DNA of 64,000 bases from Pelagibius litoralis (GTDB lineage: Bacteria; Pseudomonadota; Alphaproteobacteria; Kiloniellales; DSM-21159): contig JARFRB010000117.1 of the NCBI GenBank assembly GCA_029287455.1, positions 1 through 64,000 on the forward strand, in the 5' to 3' direction. The position numbers were made by a program, and so were the translations under genes. Positions 39,182-48,177 of this stretch are shown piece by piece (the first letter of the stretch is position 1; each line of letters opens with the position of its first letter). The notes under the pieces are model-generated. The model was not told where the DNA came from, made no database searches, and saw only the letters and a list, made by a program, of their open reading frames with translations.

Positions 39182-40018
39182 TCACGCCTGTTCCGGCAGG
39201 CTCTTGGGCCCGACGGCACGCGCTTCCTCGCTCTGGAAGGGGCGCAGCAGCAGCTTGGGGAGATCCTGCTCGAAACGGCGTTCCACGCCGATCCGCATGT
39301 CGGCCGTGCGCGGGTTCGGGCTGCGCGACCTGAAGAGGGGATCCCAGAAACTGAAAAGAGTGCCGTAGTTGGAGTCCGTATCGCGGCGGACCGCGTGGTG
39401 ATGAACCCAGTGTATCGCCGGCGTTACGAAGACCTTGCCCAAGGCCGCTTCGAGCTTGGCGGGGAGCTTGACGTTCGAGTGATGGAAGACGGCCGACAGC
39501 AAGACGATGGTTTCGAACACGATCACCGAGGCGATGGGGATGTCCAGGACAATGATGAAGGCCATCCGGAACACGGCCGAGAGAATGACTTCGCCCCAGT
39601 GAAAGCGGACCGCGCTGGAGACGTCCAGAAAGCGGTCCAGGTGATGCACTTCGTGGAAGCGCCACAGGAAGGGCACCACATGGTTCGCCCGATGCCAGGC
39701 ATAGATCAGCAAGTCCATGATCACGATGTCTAGCAGGAGGGCCTGCCAGCCGCTCCACCAGTCAGGCCGCCAACCCAAGCTGTGACTCGCCGCCCAGAGC
39801 GATAGCGGCACCACGATCAGCGGCGAGATGGCCGAGTTGATAAGGAAGAGCGTCACATTGCGCGCGATGCGCCGCCAGCCGAAGGCGGCTTCGCCTGCGC
39901 GAGGAGCCGCCGGGGGAACCGCGGCGGGGCGTAGTCGCTCCCAAACCAGGAAGACAACGATCCATAGACCGACCGCGACCACCTTGATCATAAGCGGCAC
40001 TTCGGCTGCCTGCTCCAA
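39182..40018 (-). CDS. Sterol desaturase/fatty acid hydroxylase superfamily membrane protein
   Basis: A di-iron membrane enzyme candidate of about 278 aa with four to five hydrophobic helices and the three histidine boxes HRANH, HEVHHLD and HWVHHH. Substrate unknown; carotenoid, lipid A or ornithine lipid hydroxylation are known in the superfamily. The start is TTG 40018, decided by GAGGAGGA 7 nt upstream; GTG 40051 in the same frame has no ribosome site. Confidence 0.87.
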   Translation of the reverse strand: MEQAAEVPLMIKVVAVGLWIVVFLVWERLRPAAVPPAAPRAGEAAFGWRRIARNVTLFLINSAISPLIVVPLSLWAASHSLGWRPDWWSGWQALLLDIVIMDLLIYAWHRANHVVPFLWRFHEVHHLDRFLDVSSAVRFHWGEVILSAVFRMAFIIVLDIPIASVIVFETIVLLSAVFHHSNVKLPAKLEAALGKVFVTPAIHWVHHHAVRRDTDSNYGTLFSFWDPLFRSRSPNPRTADMRIGVERRFEQDLPKLLLRPFQSEEARAVGPKSLPEQA

Positions 40019-40161
40019 ACTCTCGTCCTCCTCGCGCGAAGCGGAATGCACACAACCGATATGTAGGATAGAGCCCTCGCGGACAAGACAACTCCCTGTG
40101 AAACGGCAACTGCCCGTGAAAGCGCTTGCGCGGGCGGTTGCGGGCGATTAGCTAGAAAACC

Positions 40162-40986
40162 ATGAGTGAAATCCCGCCCTTGCCGCCTGGCTCCCGTCCG
40201 CCCGGCCCGAAGCCGCTTATCGGCCTGCCGGCTTGCATCTGGGCCGAGGGAGAGCATCCGTTTCACAAGGTCGGCGACAAGTATGTGCGGGCCGTTGCCC
40301 TGGCGGCCGCGGGGACCCCGGTCATGATCCCTTCACTCCAGACCCTCATCGATATGCCGGACCTGCTATCCCGGCTCGATGGGATCGTGATGACCGGCAG
40401 CCCGTCGAACGTGCACCCGGACCTCTATGGCCAGCTCGCCACGGAGGAGCACGAGCCCTATGACCCGGCGCGCGACGCCACGACCCTGCCGCTGATCGCC
40501 ACCGCCTTATCAGACGGCGTGCCGCTTTTCGCGGTCTGCAGGGGCTTTCAGGAGCTGAACGTGGCGCTTGGGGGCAGCCTGCATGCGGCTGTGCATGACA
40601 TTCCCGGCCGACTCTCTCACCGTTCGCCGAAGGACCCGGACCCTGACGTCAACTACGGGCCGCGCCATGGCGTGACCCTCACCGAGGGAGGATTACTGCA
40701 CGGTTTGGCCGGGTCTCGCGAGGTGATGGTCAACTCCTTGCATCGCCAGGCCATCGATAATCTCGCGCCGGGGCTTACGGTTGAAGCGGTCGCGGAGGAC
40801 GGGACCATCGAGGCCGTGCGGGTGGAGTCCGCCACTGCCTTCGCGCTCGGGGTTCAGTGGCACCCGGAGTACAAGGTCCTGAACGACCCCTTCTCCGTGG
40901 CGATCTTTCGGGCCTTTGGCCAGGCGGCACGTGAGCGCATGTTGGAGCGGAGCCGCTGGTTGACGGCTCCGCAGGCCGCGAAGTGA
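40162..40986 (+). CDS. Gamma-glutamyl-gamma-aminobutyrate hydrolase-like class I amidotransferase peptidase (C26)
   Basis: A 274 aa protein of the PuuD/C26 type. The nucleophile Cys lies in FAVCRGFQELNVALGG and the His-Glu pair in LGVQWHPEYK; GIVMTGSPSNVHP gives the oxyanion strand. PuuD splits gamma-Glu-GABA in putrescine breakdown, but related members act on other gamma-glutamyl compounds and no put or puu gene is nearby. Confidence 0.9.
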   Translation: MSEIPPLPPGSRPPGPKPLIGLPACIWAEGEHPFHKVGDKYVRAVALAAAGTPVMIPSLQTLIDMPDLLSRLDGIVMTGSPSNVHPDLYGQLATEEHEPYDPARDATTLPLIATALSDGVPLFAVCRGFQELNVALGGSLHAAVHDIPGRLSHRSPKDPDPDVNYGPRHGVTLTEGGLLHGLAGSREVMVNSLHRQAIDNLAPGLTVEAVAEDGTIEAVRVESATAFALGVQWHPEYKVLNDPFSVAIFRAFGQAARERMLERSRWLTAPQAAK

Positions 40987-41020
40987 AGCAAAGCTCGGGC
41001 CGTGGCGGGCGTTTTGAGCG

Positions 41021-41060
41021 AAAATTTCCAGAAAGTGGATTTTTCCAGGTCTTTTTTTCA
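41021..41060 (+). terminator. AT-rich hairpin and T-run after the C26 peptidase gene
   Basis: AAAATTTCCA (41021-41030) pairs, with one bulge, with TGGATTTTT (41036-41044) over a GAAAG loop, and a run of seven T follows at 41052-41058. Located 35 bp after the stop of the C26 gene. Confidence 0.5.
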
Positions 41061-41088
41061 TTAACCGTTGCAATGGCGACACAGCGTC

Positions 41089-41226
41089 TTACATGATTGA
41101 GCAGGGTCGAACGCCGCAAAGGCGGACGACAGAGTGGGAGTGTTGGGTCCCCTGCCAAACTCTCCCACGACCTCCGCGGAGAAGAAGGAACGCCCGGCTG
41201 CCCCCCGACCGGGCGTTCCGCTTTTC
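41089..41226 (+). ncRNA. Candidate small RNA with three hairpins
   Basis: Three successive stem-loops without an open frame: CGCC/GGCG at 41112-41124; a 12 bp stem GTGGGAG...GTTGG with CCAAAC...CTCCCAC at 41134-41168 (one mismatch, one bulge); and an 11 bp GC stem at 41187-41219 followed by GCTTTT, a factor-independent terminator. A TTGCAA at 41068 and TTACAT at 41089 could be a promoter with a short 15 bp spacer. It lies between two genes that converge on it. I do not recognise it as a known RNA family. Confidence 0.4.
41187..41224. terminator. Strong GC hairpin terminator
   Basis: GGAACGCCCGG at 41187-41197 is the exact complement of CCGGGCGTTCC at 41209-41219 around an 11 nt loop, followed by GCTTTT on the plus strand and TTCTTCT on the minus strand. 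It can terminate the candidate small RNA and also transcripts of the YkuD gene from the right. Confidence 0.75.
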
Positions 41227-41239
41227 CGGGTCAAGCCTC

Positions 41240-41770
41240 TCAATTTGCCGCCGTGGCGGGCGGCTCGACCACGACCCTGTCGCCTTCTCGAAATTGACTC
41301 AAGACACGCTGCAAGTCGCCGCGCGCCAAGGCAACGCAGCCGGCGGTTGGTGGTAGCCCTTCGCCCGCGCAATGCAGGAAAATGGCGCTGCCCATCCCGG
41401 GCCGCGGCGGGTCGTCGTTGTGGCCAAGCACGCAAACGAGATCGTAGAGGCCGTCGTCGCGCCACATGCGTTCGTGGCTTCCCGCGAAGGGCAGCTTGAC
41501 CGGCCGGTTGTAGGCGCTTTCCCCTGGATCGTCGCACCAGCCGTCGTCCGGCGAGATGGGCGCCGTGGGGAGAACGCATTCCACGGAAGCGACTCGGTCG
41601 GGGCGATGGCGAATTTCGCGAACGGGCCAAGCGCCAAGCGGCGTTGCACCATCTCCCTCGCGCTTGTCCTCGGCCGCGACGACGCCAGCCCGGCCGATCG
41701 CGCAAGCATAGCTTGCGGGGCCGCAGTTTGCCCTCCAGCTTCCGTTCTCGAATCGCACGACGAGGTCCAT
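41240..41770 (-). CDS. YkuD-family L,D-transpeptidase-like protein
   Basis: A 176 aa protein of the short YkuD family without signal peptide. The catalytic core reads VLGHNDDPPRPGMGSAIFLH and PTAGCVALA, with His and Cys in place; KREGDGATPLGAWPV is also family typical. Such stand-alone members carry out L,D-transpeptidation or are uncharacterised. ATG 41770 chosen by homology; the longer frame to 41824 has an unrelated start. Confidence 0.88.
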   Translation of the reverse strand: MDLVVRFENGSWRANCGPASYACAIGRAGVVAAEDKREGDGATPLGAWPVREIRHRPDRVASVECVLPTAPISPDDGWCDDPGESAYNRPVKLPFAGSHERMWRDDGLYDLVCVLGHNDDPPRPGMGSAIFLHCAGEGLPPTAGCVALARGDLQRVLSQFREGDRVVVEPPATAAN

Positions 41771-41802
41771 GGCCGAAACACTATCAGCCGGCCGCCAAAA
41801 TC

Positions 41803-42510
41803 TCAGTCTCGATTTCCCGGCCACGCCGGCCGCTCGGAGCCGAAGGCCGCCGCCTCGTCGCCGCTGAGCGCCTGCAGCTTCACCAGCGCGTCCAGCATGC
41901 GTTCGGTGAAGTTCGACGTGGGCGGCCCTTCGGCGCCCGGAACTTCCGCCCGGTCAGGTTCGGCTCTCGGCGTTACGGGCCTGGGTCCGGTAAAGAAGCT
42001 TCGATCGATGCGGCGGAAATCCCCGGGCGGGATATGAGCCGCCACCGGCCGTGCCTCGGCGAAGGGAATCGAGGCCGGGGAAGCGCTGGCCGATACCTGC
42101 TCGGAATCTTCCCCTGGCTCGTCTCCCGTCTTTCTAGCCGGGTTCGGACCTTCGTTGGCCGCCTCCGTTTCTGCCGGCGGGGATGACTCGTCGCCAAGCA
42201 GCATGCCGACAAGGGTTTCGCCCAGCTCCGCACCCGTTGCCTCAACGGCGGCCGCGCTGGCCATGCCCGCGACCATTCCGATCGGCCCGCCGAACAGGAA
42301 ACCGCCGGCAACGCGGGCGGGGCCGCTAATCTCGTCCTCGGTGAGCCGGCGATAGATCGTCCCGACGAAGGGCAGATGCTGCAGCGGATTGATGACGTCA
42401 AGCAAGTCCTCGAAGCCCAAGCTCTCGTGATCCGCCGCCACGCCTGCACGTTCCGAGAGGCGGCCGACCTCCGGGCGGATGAAGGGGTCGAACTCGTTCG
42501 CGATGTTCAT
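41803..42510 (-). CDS. Conserved-looking hypothetical protein with a glycine-rich hydrophobic segment
   Basis: A 235 aa protein of unknown family. Residues about 50-85 contain the hydrophobic, glycine-rich ARVAGGFLFGGPIGMVAGMA; the middle (about 105-195) is acidic and low-complexity; the C terminus (NFTERMLDALVKLQALSGDEA) is helical. Similar proteins with this N-terminal VINPLQHLPFVGTIYR motif occur in Rhodospirillales, by recollection. ATG 42510 is used rather than GTG 42519. It precedes the YkuD gene by 32 bp. Confidence 0.7.
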   Translation of the reverse strand: MNIANEFDPFIRPEVGRLSERAGVAADHESLGFEDLLDVINPLQHLPFVGTIYRRLTEDEISGPARVAGGFLFGGPIGMVAGMASAAAVEATGAELGETLVGMLLGDESSPPAETEAANEGPNPARKTGDEPGEDSEQVSASASPASIPFAEARPVAAHIPPGDFRRIDRSFFTGPRPVTPRAEPDRAEVPGAEGPPTSNFTERMLDALVKLQALSGDEAAAFGSERPAWPGNRD

Positions 42511-42728
42511 GCCTGTCACCCAAGCAAACGCGGGGCCAGTTCATGGATCCCGCCAATCCCTTGGGCGGCGCGGCTGCTCGCCCCGGCACCGCCGACGCGC
42601 CGGGGGCAAAACTTGCCGCCAGGCCGAAAGGATTTGCGCAGCGGATCCGTGTGGCCCTTGCCGCGACAAAATGGGTCAGGGAACAGTGCTGGCGTGCCAT
42701 ACGTTGATGGGGCAGGGTGAAAGATGAG

Positions 42729-42744
42729 GGCGGTCAAAACCGCC
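42729..42744 (+). promoter_or_regulatory. Hairpin directly before the hemA ribosome site
   Basis: GGCGGT-CAAA-ACCGCC, a perfect 6 bp stem with a 4 nt loop, ends about 6 nt before the GGAG of hemA. It could influence translation of the mRNA; no regulator is implied. Confidence 0.35.
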
Positions 42745-42758
42745 AATTGGAGCTGAGA

Positions 42759-43988
42759 ATGGATTATGAGGCTTTCTTCCGCGCCGAACTCGGCGGCTTG
42801 CGCGCGGAGGGGCGCTATAGGGTCTTCACCGACATCGAGCGGCGTAGCGGAGCCTTTCCGCGCGCGACGCACCACCGGGAGCGCGCGCCCTCCGAGGTCA
42901 CGGTTTGGTGCTCCAACGACTACCTTGGCATGGGACAGCACCCGCTGGTTCTCGAAGCCATGCACGAGGCTCTTGAGCGCTGCGGGGCCGGTGCGGGCGG
43001 GACGCGGAATATCTCCGGCACGAATCACTATCACGTGCTTTTGGAAGAAGATCTGGCGGCCCTGCATGGCAAGGAGGCAGCCTTGCTCTTCACCTCGGGC
43101 TACGTCTCAAATTGGGCGAGCCTGGGCACCCTGGCGGCAAAGCTGCCGGACTGCGTGGTTCTCTCCGACGCCGGAAATCATGCTTCGATGATCGAGGGCA
43201 TCCGGCACAGCCGGGCGGAAAAGCGCATCTTCGCCCACAACGATCCGGAGGATCTCAATCGCCAACTCGGCGGCATCGATCCGGCGCGGCCGAAGCTCAT
43301 TGCCTTCGAGTCCGTTTACTCCATGGACGGCGACATTGCCCCTATAGCGGAAATCTGCGACGTGGCCGAGGCCCATGGGGCCATGACCTATTTGGACGAG
43401 GTGCACGCGGTTGGCCTTTACGGACCCAGCGGCGGTGGCATCGCCGAACAAGAAGGGCTGATGGATCGCCTGACCGTAATCGAAGGCACCCTTGGCAAGG
43501 CCTTTGGTGTAATGGGCGGCTATATCGCCGCCTCGGCCGCCCTCTGCGACTTCGTGCGCAGCTTCGCTTCCGGCTTCATCTTCACCACCGCCCTGCCGCC
43601 AGCGGTCGCGGCCGGTGCACGGGCTGCGATTCGGCATCTGAAGACCAGTGGCGCCGAGCGAGAGGCTCAGCGTGACCGTGTCGCCAGGCTGCGCCGCCGG
43701 CTCGACGAGGCGGAAATCCCGCATCTCGACAATCCCAGCCACATTGTGCCGGTGATGGTTTGCGACGCGGTGCTCTGCAAGCAGATCAGCGATCTCCTGC
43801 TCGAGCACCACGGCATTTACGTTCAGCCGATCAACTATCCTACCGTGCCGAAAGGCAGGGAGCGGTTAAGGCTCACGCCGTCCCCCTTGCACAGCGATGC
43901 GGATATCGATCGTCTCGTTGCGGCGCTGAGCGAACTTTGGGCGGAGATGAGTCCGGCCGAGGCTGGTCCCCTCAAGCTGAAGGCGTAA
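42759..43988 (+). CDS. hemA: 5-aminolevulinate synthase HemA (Shemin pathway)
   Basis: Condenses glycine and succinyl-CoA to 5-aminolevulinate, the first heme precursor in alphaproteobacteria. The 409 aa PLP enzyme has [30 protein letters not shown], the Asp-His of [10 protein letters not shown] and the PLP Lys in [21 protein letters not shown] at 42759 is the standard start with GGAG just upstream. Confidence 0.97.
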   Translation: MDYEAFFRAELGGLRAEGRYRVFTDIERRSGAFPRATHHRERAPSEVTVWCSNDYLGMGQHPLVLEAMHEALERCGAGAGGTRNISGTNHYHVLLEEDLAALHGKEAALLFTSGYVSNWASLGTLAAKLPDCVVLSDAGNHASMIEGIRHSRAEKRIFAHNDPEDLNRQLGGIDPARPKLIAFESVYSMDGDIAPIAEICDVAEAHGAMTYLDEVHAVGLYGPSGGGIAEQEGLMDRLTVIEGTLGKAFGVMGGYIAASAALCDFVRSFASGFIFTTALPPAVAAGARAAIRHLKTSGAEREAQRDRVARLRRRLDEAEIPHLDNPSHIVPVMVCDAVLCKQISDLLLEHHGIYVQPINYPTVPKGRERLRLTPSPLHSDADIDRLVAALSELWAEMSPAEAGPLKLKA

Positions 43989-44018
43989 TCTCGACGAACT
44001 CGGCGAGACGAACGAACG

Positions 44019-44399
44019 CTACTGAGCGTTCTCCTTGATGTAAGCGATCACGTCGGCGCGGTCTTGCTCTTTCTTCAGACCGGCAAAGGCCATCCGGTTC
44101 TTCGGGATGTAGCCCTTGGGATCGGCGATGTAGGCATCTATCGTTGTTTCGTCCCAAACAATTTCCGCCGCCACCAGCGCTTTCGAGAATTTGAAGCCTT
44201 CAAGCTGCCCCGAGGTCCGGCCAAACACGCCATAAAGCGTTGGCCCGACTTTCTTTTTCCCCTCTTCCAGGGAGTGGCAGGCCGCGCACTTTTTATAAAC
44301 CTTCTTGCCATTCTCTACGTCGCCGGCCGCAAGAGCGCTTTGCGCGAAAACCATAAAGGTGCCGGCCACAAGAATTCCCACGGTGTTCCACTTCGGCAT
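44019..44399 (-). CDS. Periplasmic class I c-type cytochrome
   Basis: A 126 aa cytochrome c of the c2/c550 type with signal peptide (NTVGILVAGTFMVFAQSALA), heme site CAACH, KVGPTLYGVFGR, and the axial Met in IPKNRMAFAGL. Likely carries electrons between the bc1 complex and oxidases. ATG 44399 gives the clean signal; ATG 44423 is an alternative. Converges with hemA, 30 bp between the stops, and could serve the same respiratory need. Confidence 0.92.
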   Translation of the reverse strand: MPKWNTVGILVAGTFMVFAQSALAAGDVENGKKVYKKCAACHSLEEGKKKVGPTLYGVFGRTSGQLEGFKFSKALVAAEIVWDETTIDAYIADPKGYIPKNRMAFAGLKKEQDRADVIAYIKENAQ

Positions 44400-44610
44400 G
44401 ATCCCAGATCGCTCCCGTTTCATTTCGCCTATAAGGGACTGTTTGTCAGCGTTCAATATAGCCTATTCCGGAGGCACGGCCAGTATCGACTACAATGGAG
44501 CGCGCCAGTCATCACTCTGCCCTGGCCGTAATTCCTTTGCCTTCGAACGACCGGGCGAGTCACACTACGATAGTAATCATCCAAAGCTTGGCCAAGAGGG
44601 AGGACGAGGC

Positions 44611-44889
44611 ATGCGCAAATTCATGATCGAACGGGAAATCCCTTCCGTGGGCTCCTTGGAGCGGACGGAAATGAAGGCTGCCGCCGCGAAATCCAATGAA
44701 GCCCTGGCGGAATTGGCGCCTGACGTTCAGTGGGTGCAGTCCTATGTTACCGGCGATCGGACCTTCTGCGTCTACATCGCAACGGACGAAGACGCGGTCC
44801 GCCGCCACGCGGAGATCAGCGGTTTTCCCGCCAACCGGATACTGGAAATCCGCAGAACCATCGACCCGACCACCTCGCGGACGGGCTAA
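44611..44889 (+). CDS. DUF4242 small protein
   Basis: A 92 aa protein of the DUF4242 family (FMIEREIPSVGSL, then VQWVQSYVTGDRTFCVYIA and AEISGFPANRILEIRRTIDP), a ferredoxin-like alpha/beta fold of unknown role, sometimes described as nickel-binding. A GAGGGAGGA precedes the ATG at good distance. Converges with gltS. Confidence 0.85.
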   Translation: MRKFMIEREIPSVGSLERTEMKAAAAKSNEALAELAPDVQWVQSYVTGDRTFCVYIATDEDAVRRHAEISGFPANRILEIRRTIDPTTSRTG

Positions 44890-44904
44890 GCCGCCTTCCC
44901 CGCG

Positions 44905-46113
44905 TTATCCGGCGAAGAAGCGGATAACGAAAGCGTTGGCGATATCGACAAAGAAGGCTGCGACCAAGGGCAGGATGATAAAGGCTTTCGGGGCGGCCCC
45001 GTGCTTCTTCGTCACGGCCGTCATGTTGGCGATCGCGGTGGGAGTGGCACCCAAGGCGAAGCCGCCGAAGCCCGCACCTAGCACCGCCGCCTCGTAATCC
45101 CGGCCCATGACGCGGAAGAGGATGAAAATCGCGAAGAGCACCGCCGCGACCGCCTGCAGGAACAAGATCCCCAGCAGCGGCCCCGCCAAGTCCGCCAGGG
45201 TCCAAAGCTGCATGCTCATCAAGGACATCGCCAGGAAGATGTTCAAGGCATAGTCCGAGATCACGGCCAGCGACGGCGTATGTGACGGCCAGGGCAGGCG
45301 CGGCAAAACCCTGGGCACGACGTTCGACATCGCGATAGCCGCCAGCAGACAGGTCACGAAAAGCGGCAGCTTGAAGCCCGCCTCCTCGAGCGACTCGTTG
45401 ATGACATAACCGATGATGATCGCCACGTGCAGCGCCAGCAGCGCGCTCATCAGGGTCATGTGATTGATTGTCGGCGCGTCGCGCTCCGCGTAGGGCAAGC
45501 CGACGATATTCTCCTCGGTTGCCGTGGACTTCAGATTGTTGCGTTCGATCAGGAACTTGGCGATAGGTCCCCCAACCAAGCTCGCCAGGATCAGGCCGAA
45601 GGTCGCGCAAGCGATGCCGATCTCCATGGCGTTCGCCACACCGTGCCGCTCGGCGATGACCGGCGCCCAAGCGATGGCGGTGCCGTGACCGCCGATCAGG
45701 GAGGCCGATCCGGCCAGCACGCCGACCACGTCCGGCAATCCGAAGAGCAGGGCGCCGGCCTCGCCCACCAGGTTCTGCACGACGATGAAGCTCACCGTCA
45801 AAAACAGCAGAAGCGCCAAGGGCTTTCCGCCTTCGATCAGATCCGAAAAGCGCGCATTCAGGCCGATCGCCGTGAAGAAGTAGATCAACAGCCGGTCGCG
45901 GGTATCCAGATCGAAGCTAATGGCGAGGCCAGCGAACTTATAGATCGCCAAGGTCACGATCGCCGCGAGCAAGCCGCCGGTTACCGGCTCCGGGATATTG
46001 TAGTCGCGCAGAATTGCGAAACGCCGCGTCATCAGCACGCCGGCGAAGTAAACGGTGATGCCGATCGTCAGGGCGAGGAAGTCGTTGACCTCCAGCGTGG
46101 TGATCTCATCCAT
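44905..46113 (-). CDS. gltS: Sodium/glutamate symporter GltS
   Basis: A 402 aa inner-membrane carrier with about ten helices. The two GltS-type loops GSASLIGGHGTAIAWAP and GAGFGGFALGATPTAIANM form the internal inverted repeat that makes the binding site. Imports glutamate with sodium. It lies 31 bp from the stop side of the LpoA-like gene on the same strand. Confidence 0.95.
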   Translation of the reverse strand: MDEITTLEVNDFLALTIGITVYFAGVLMTRRFAILRDYNIPEPVTGGLLAAIVTLAIYKFAGLAISFDLDTRDRLLIYFFTAIGLNARFSDLIEGGKPLALLLFLTVSFIVVQNLVGEAGALLFGLPDVVGVLAGSASLIGGHGTAIAWAPVIAERHGVANAMEIGIACATFGLILASLVGGPIAKFLIERNNLKSTATEENIVGLPYAERDAPTINHMTLMSALLALHVAIIIGYVINESLEEAGFKLPLFVTCLLAAIAMSNVVPRVLPRLPWPSHTPSLAVISDYALNIFLAMSLMSMQLWTLADLAGPLLGILFLQAVAAVLFAIFILFRVMGRDYEAAVLGAGFGGFALGATPTAIANMTAVTKKHGAAPKAFIILPLVAAFFVDIANAFVIRFFAG

Positions 46114-46144
46114 TTCGCTCTCCGACGGCCGGCTGGCCGTCCCT

Positions 46145-47488
46145 TCAGAACAGCGCTTGGTCGAAGTCGGTCGGGGCCTCCTCCAGCAACTCCGGCCCTT
46201 GCGTTGATACCTTCAAAACGGCGAGGCCGCGCTGCACCACGCCATCGTCGCCGAAGCGGAAGATACCGTCGACGCCCGCGAACCCGTCCGGATCGGTCAG
46301 GTCCTGCGGCTGAAAGACACGAACCGCCGCGACCGAGGCGCCGCCGCTCGTCGCCCGGTTCGCGAGTACCGCTGCCAGGGCTGTTCCATCGTATCCAAGT
46401 GCGGCGATGCGTGGGGGATTGGGATCGCCATAGGCACCGGCGTAGCGAAGCCTAAATGCGTCCCACGAGGCCAAGGGGGGTGCCGCGAACCATCCTCCTT
46501 GGATGGAGGGCTCGGCCATCGCAGCCGGATCTTGCCATTGGCTGGTGCCCAGAAACTGAATTTCCGAGGCATCGACGTCGTAATACGGCAGCAAGGGTGC
46601 CACGGAAAGAAGCTGCGATCCCCCGGCGGGCAAAAGCAGGGCGTCGAAGTTTGGCGGCCCGAGAGTGTCCAGGATTTCGAGGCGCTTTAGGGCCGCTTTC
46701 GAAGCTTCGTCACCGACGGCCTCCAGTTCCGCGCGGCGCTGTTGCAAGTCCGCGCGGCGGACCTGGTAATCAGCGAGCACCTGCGCTTGCGCCGCGACGT
46801 CGCTGCCAGCGGGATCGTAGGTAACGATCTTGGTGACCTCGGCGCCGGTTTTCTCCGCGGTTTCCGTCAGGGCGGCGACTGCCAGTTCCCCATAGGCCGT
46901 GCGAGGCGCGAACACGGCGAAGCGCTGTAGCCCTTGCCGGCTGGCGTAGTCCACGACTCGCGCGACTTGGGCGTCCGGCAGAACGCCCATCACGAAAAGG
47001 CTCGGCGCTGCGACGGAGCGGTTGTTGGAGAAGCTAATTGCCTGAATGCCATGCTGCGAGGCCACTGCAGCCACCGCCGGAGCCGAAGCCCCGAACAGCG
47101 GCCCGAGCAAGAGTTGCGCCCCCTGATCGACAGCCCGGTTCGCGGCCGCCCGCGCCCCTTCCGGCGTGCCCCAGGTATCCTCGACCAGAAGCTCGAAGTT
47201 GTCGTCCGCTTGATCGAAGAGAGCAAGCTGCGCTGCGTTCAGCAGGGCCTTTCCGGCGTCTTGGGCAGGGCCGGTCAAGGGCACCAGCAGGGCTACCCGC
47301 ACCCGGCCGTCCGGCGGCACGAGCAAGGGGTCGACCGGTTCCGGCGCCGGTGGGGGCTCGACGACTTGCGGTTGTGGCTCGGGCGGCGGCGGCGTAGGCT
47401 CACTGGAGGCGCAGGCGGCCAGGAAACCCATGGATGCGAACAATGCCGCCAATGCGGGCACGGCAGTCGGAAAATGGCGGCATGTCAC
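46145..47488 (-). CDS. LpoA-like penicillin-binding-protein activator lipoprotein
   Basis: A 447 aa outer-membrane lipoprotein candidate. Start GTG 47488 follows GAGGAGG by 9 nt and gives a signal ending ASMGFLAAC with the lipid Cys at about 26, then a Pro/Glu linker (TPPPPEPQPQVVEPPPAPEP) and a type I periplasmic-binding-like domain (VRVALLVPLTGPAQDAGKALL, GPLFGASAPAVAA). In E. coli LpoA stimulates PBP1a; alphaproteobacterial versions are less studied. Divergent from yraN. Confidence 0.88.
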   Translation of the reverse strand: MTCRHFPTAVPALAALFASMGFLAACASSEPTPPPPEPQPQVVEPPPAPEPVDPLLVPPDGRVRVALLVPLTGPAQDAGKALLNAAQLALFDQADDNFELLVEDTWGTPEGARAAANRAVDQGAQLLLGPLFGASAPAVAAVASQHGIQAISFSNNRSVAAPSLFVMGVLPDAQVARVVDYASRQGLQRFAVFAPRTAYGELAVAALTETAEKTGAEVTKIVTYDPAGSDVAAQAQVLADYQVRRADLQQRRAELEAVGDEASKAALKRLEILDTLGPPNFDALLLPAGGSQLLSVAPLLPYYDVDASEIQFLGTSQWQDPAAMAEPSIQGGWFAAPPLASWDAFRLRYAGAYGDPNPPRIAALGYDGTALAAVLANRATSGGASVAAVRVFQPQDLTDPDGFAGVDGIFRFGDDGVVQRGLAVLKVSTQGPELLEEAPTDFDQALF

Positions 47489-47701
47489 GGTGGCAAACCT
47501 CCTCGCTAGGCTCAAAGAATCCCGGACGCTTTCGACAACCCTGGATTGGGTCCCTCCCTCCCCAGGCCCCGTGGAGTCGCGCCTACCATAGCGCAGCCGG
47601 TGCGAGACGGAAACTCGTTGAGCGCGGAGCGCGGCGCGACTCGCTCCAGTGGGAAAGCCTTTGGCCGCTCCCGGGCGATTGGCTCTCCACGCGGTCCAAG
47701 C

Positions 47702-48064
47702 ATGCCGCGTGAAGCGAGGCAAGCGGCCTATTCGCTGGGCAGGAACGCCGAGCGGATCGCGGCGCTTTGGCTTCGCCTGAAGGGAAATCGCGTGATCGCC
47801 CGCGGCGTCAGGACCGCGTTGGGGGAAATCGACCTCGTGGTGAGGCGCGGCCAGGTGCTCGCCTTCGTCGAAGTGAAGGCCCGGCAAGACCTGGACACGG
47901 CTGCCGCGGCCATAACGCCGCGCCAGCGTGGTCGGATTGTTCGGGCGGCGGAAGCTTTCCGGCTGAAGCACGAAGGCCTCGCGCGCCTGGCGCCGAGGTT
48001 TGACGCGGTGTTGCTGCGCCCCGGACGCCTGCCGCGTCATGTTCCCGACGCTTGGCGGCCGTAG
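47702..48064 (+). CDS. yraN: YraN family (UPF0102) nuclease-like protein
   Basis: A 120 aa protein with a Holliday-junction-resolvase-like fold: GRNAERIAALWLRLKGNRVI, then GEIDLVVRRGQVLAFVEVKAR with the restriction-like E..D..E-x-K core. Role uncertain. In many proteobacteria the order is lpoA, rsmI, yraN; here rsmI is absent from the 213 bp gap. MPREARQ at 47702 is chosen over the longer frame to 47546. Confidence 0.9.
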   Translation: MPREARQAAYSLGRNAERIAALWLRLKGNRVIARGVRTALGEIDLVVRRGQVLAFVEVKARQDLDTAAAAITPRQRGRIVRAAEAFRLKHEGLARLAPRFDAVLLRPGRLPRHVPDAWRP

Positions 48065-48177
48065 TTCGGGTCCCCAGACGACATCCGCCTCACAGGTTGA
48101 TACAGGTTGATGAGGGCAGCTTGCGCGCCAATATTGGGATCCATCACCGCGTTTTCTGGGCTTGGGCGATTGGCAGG

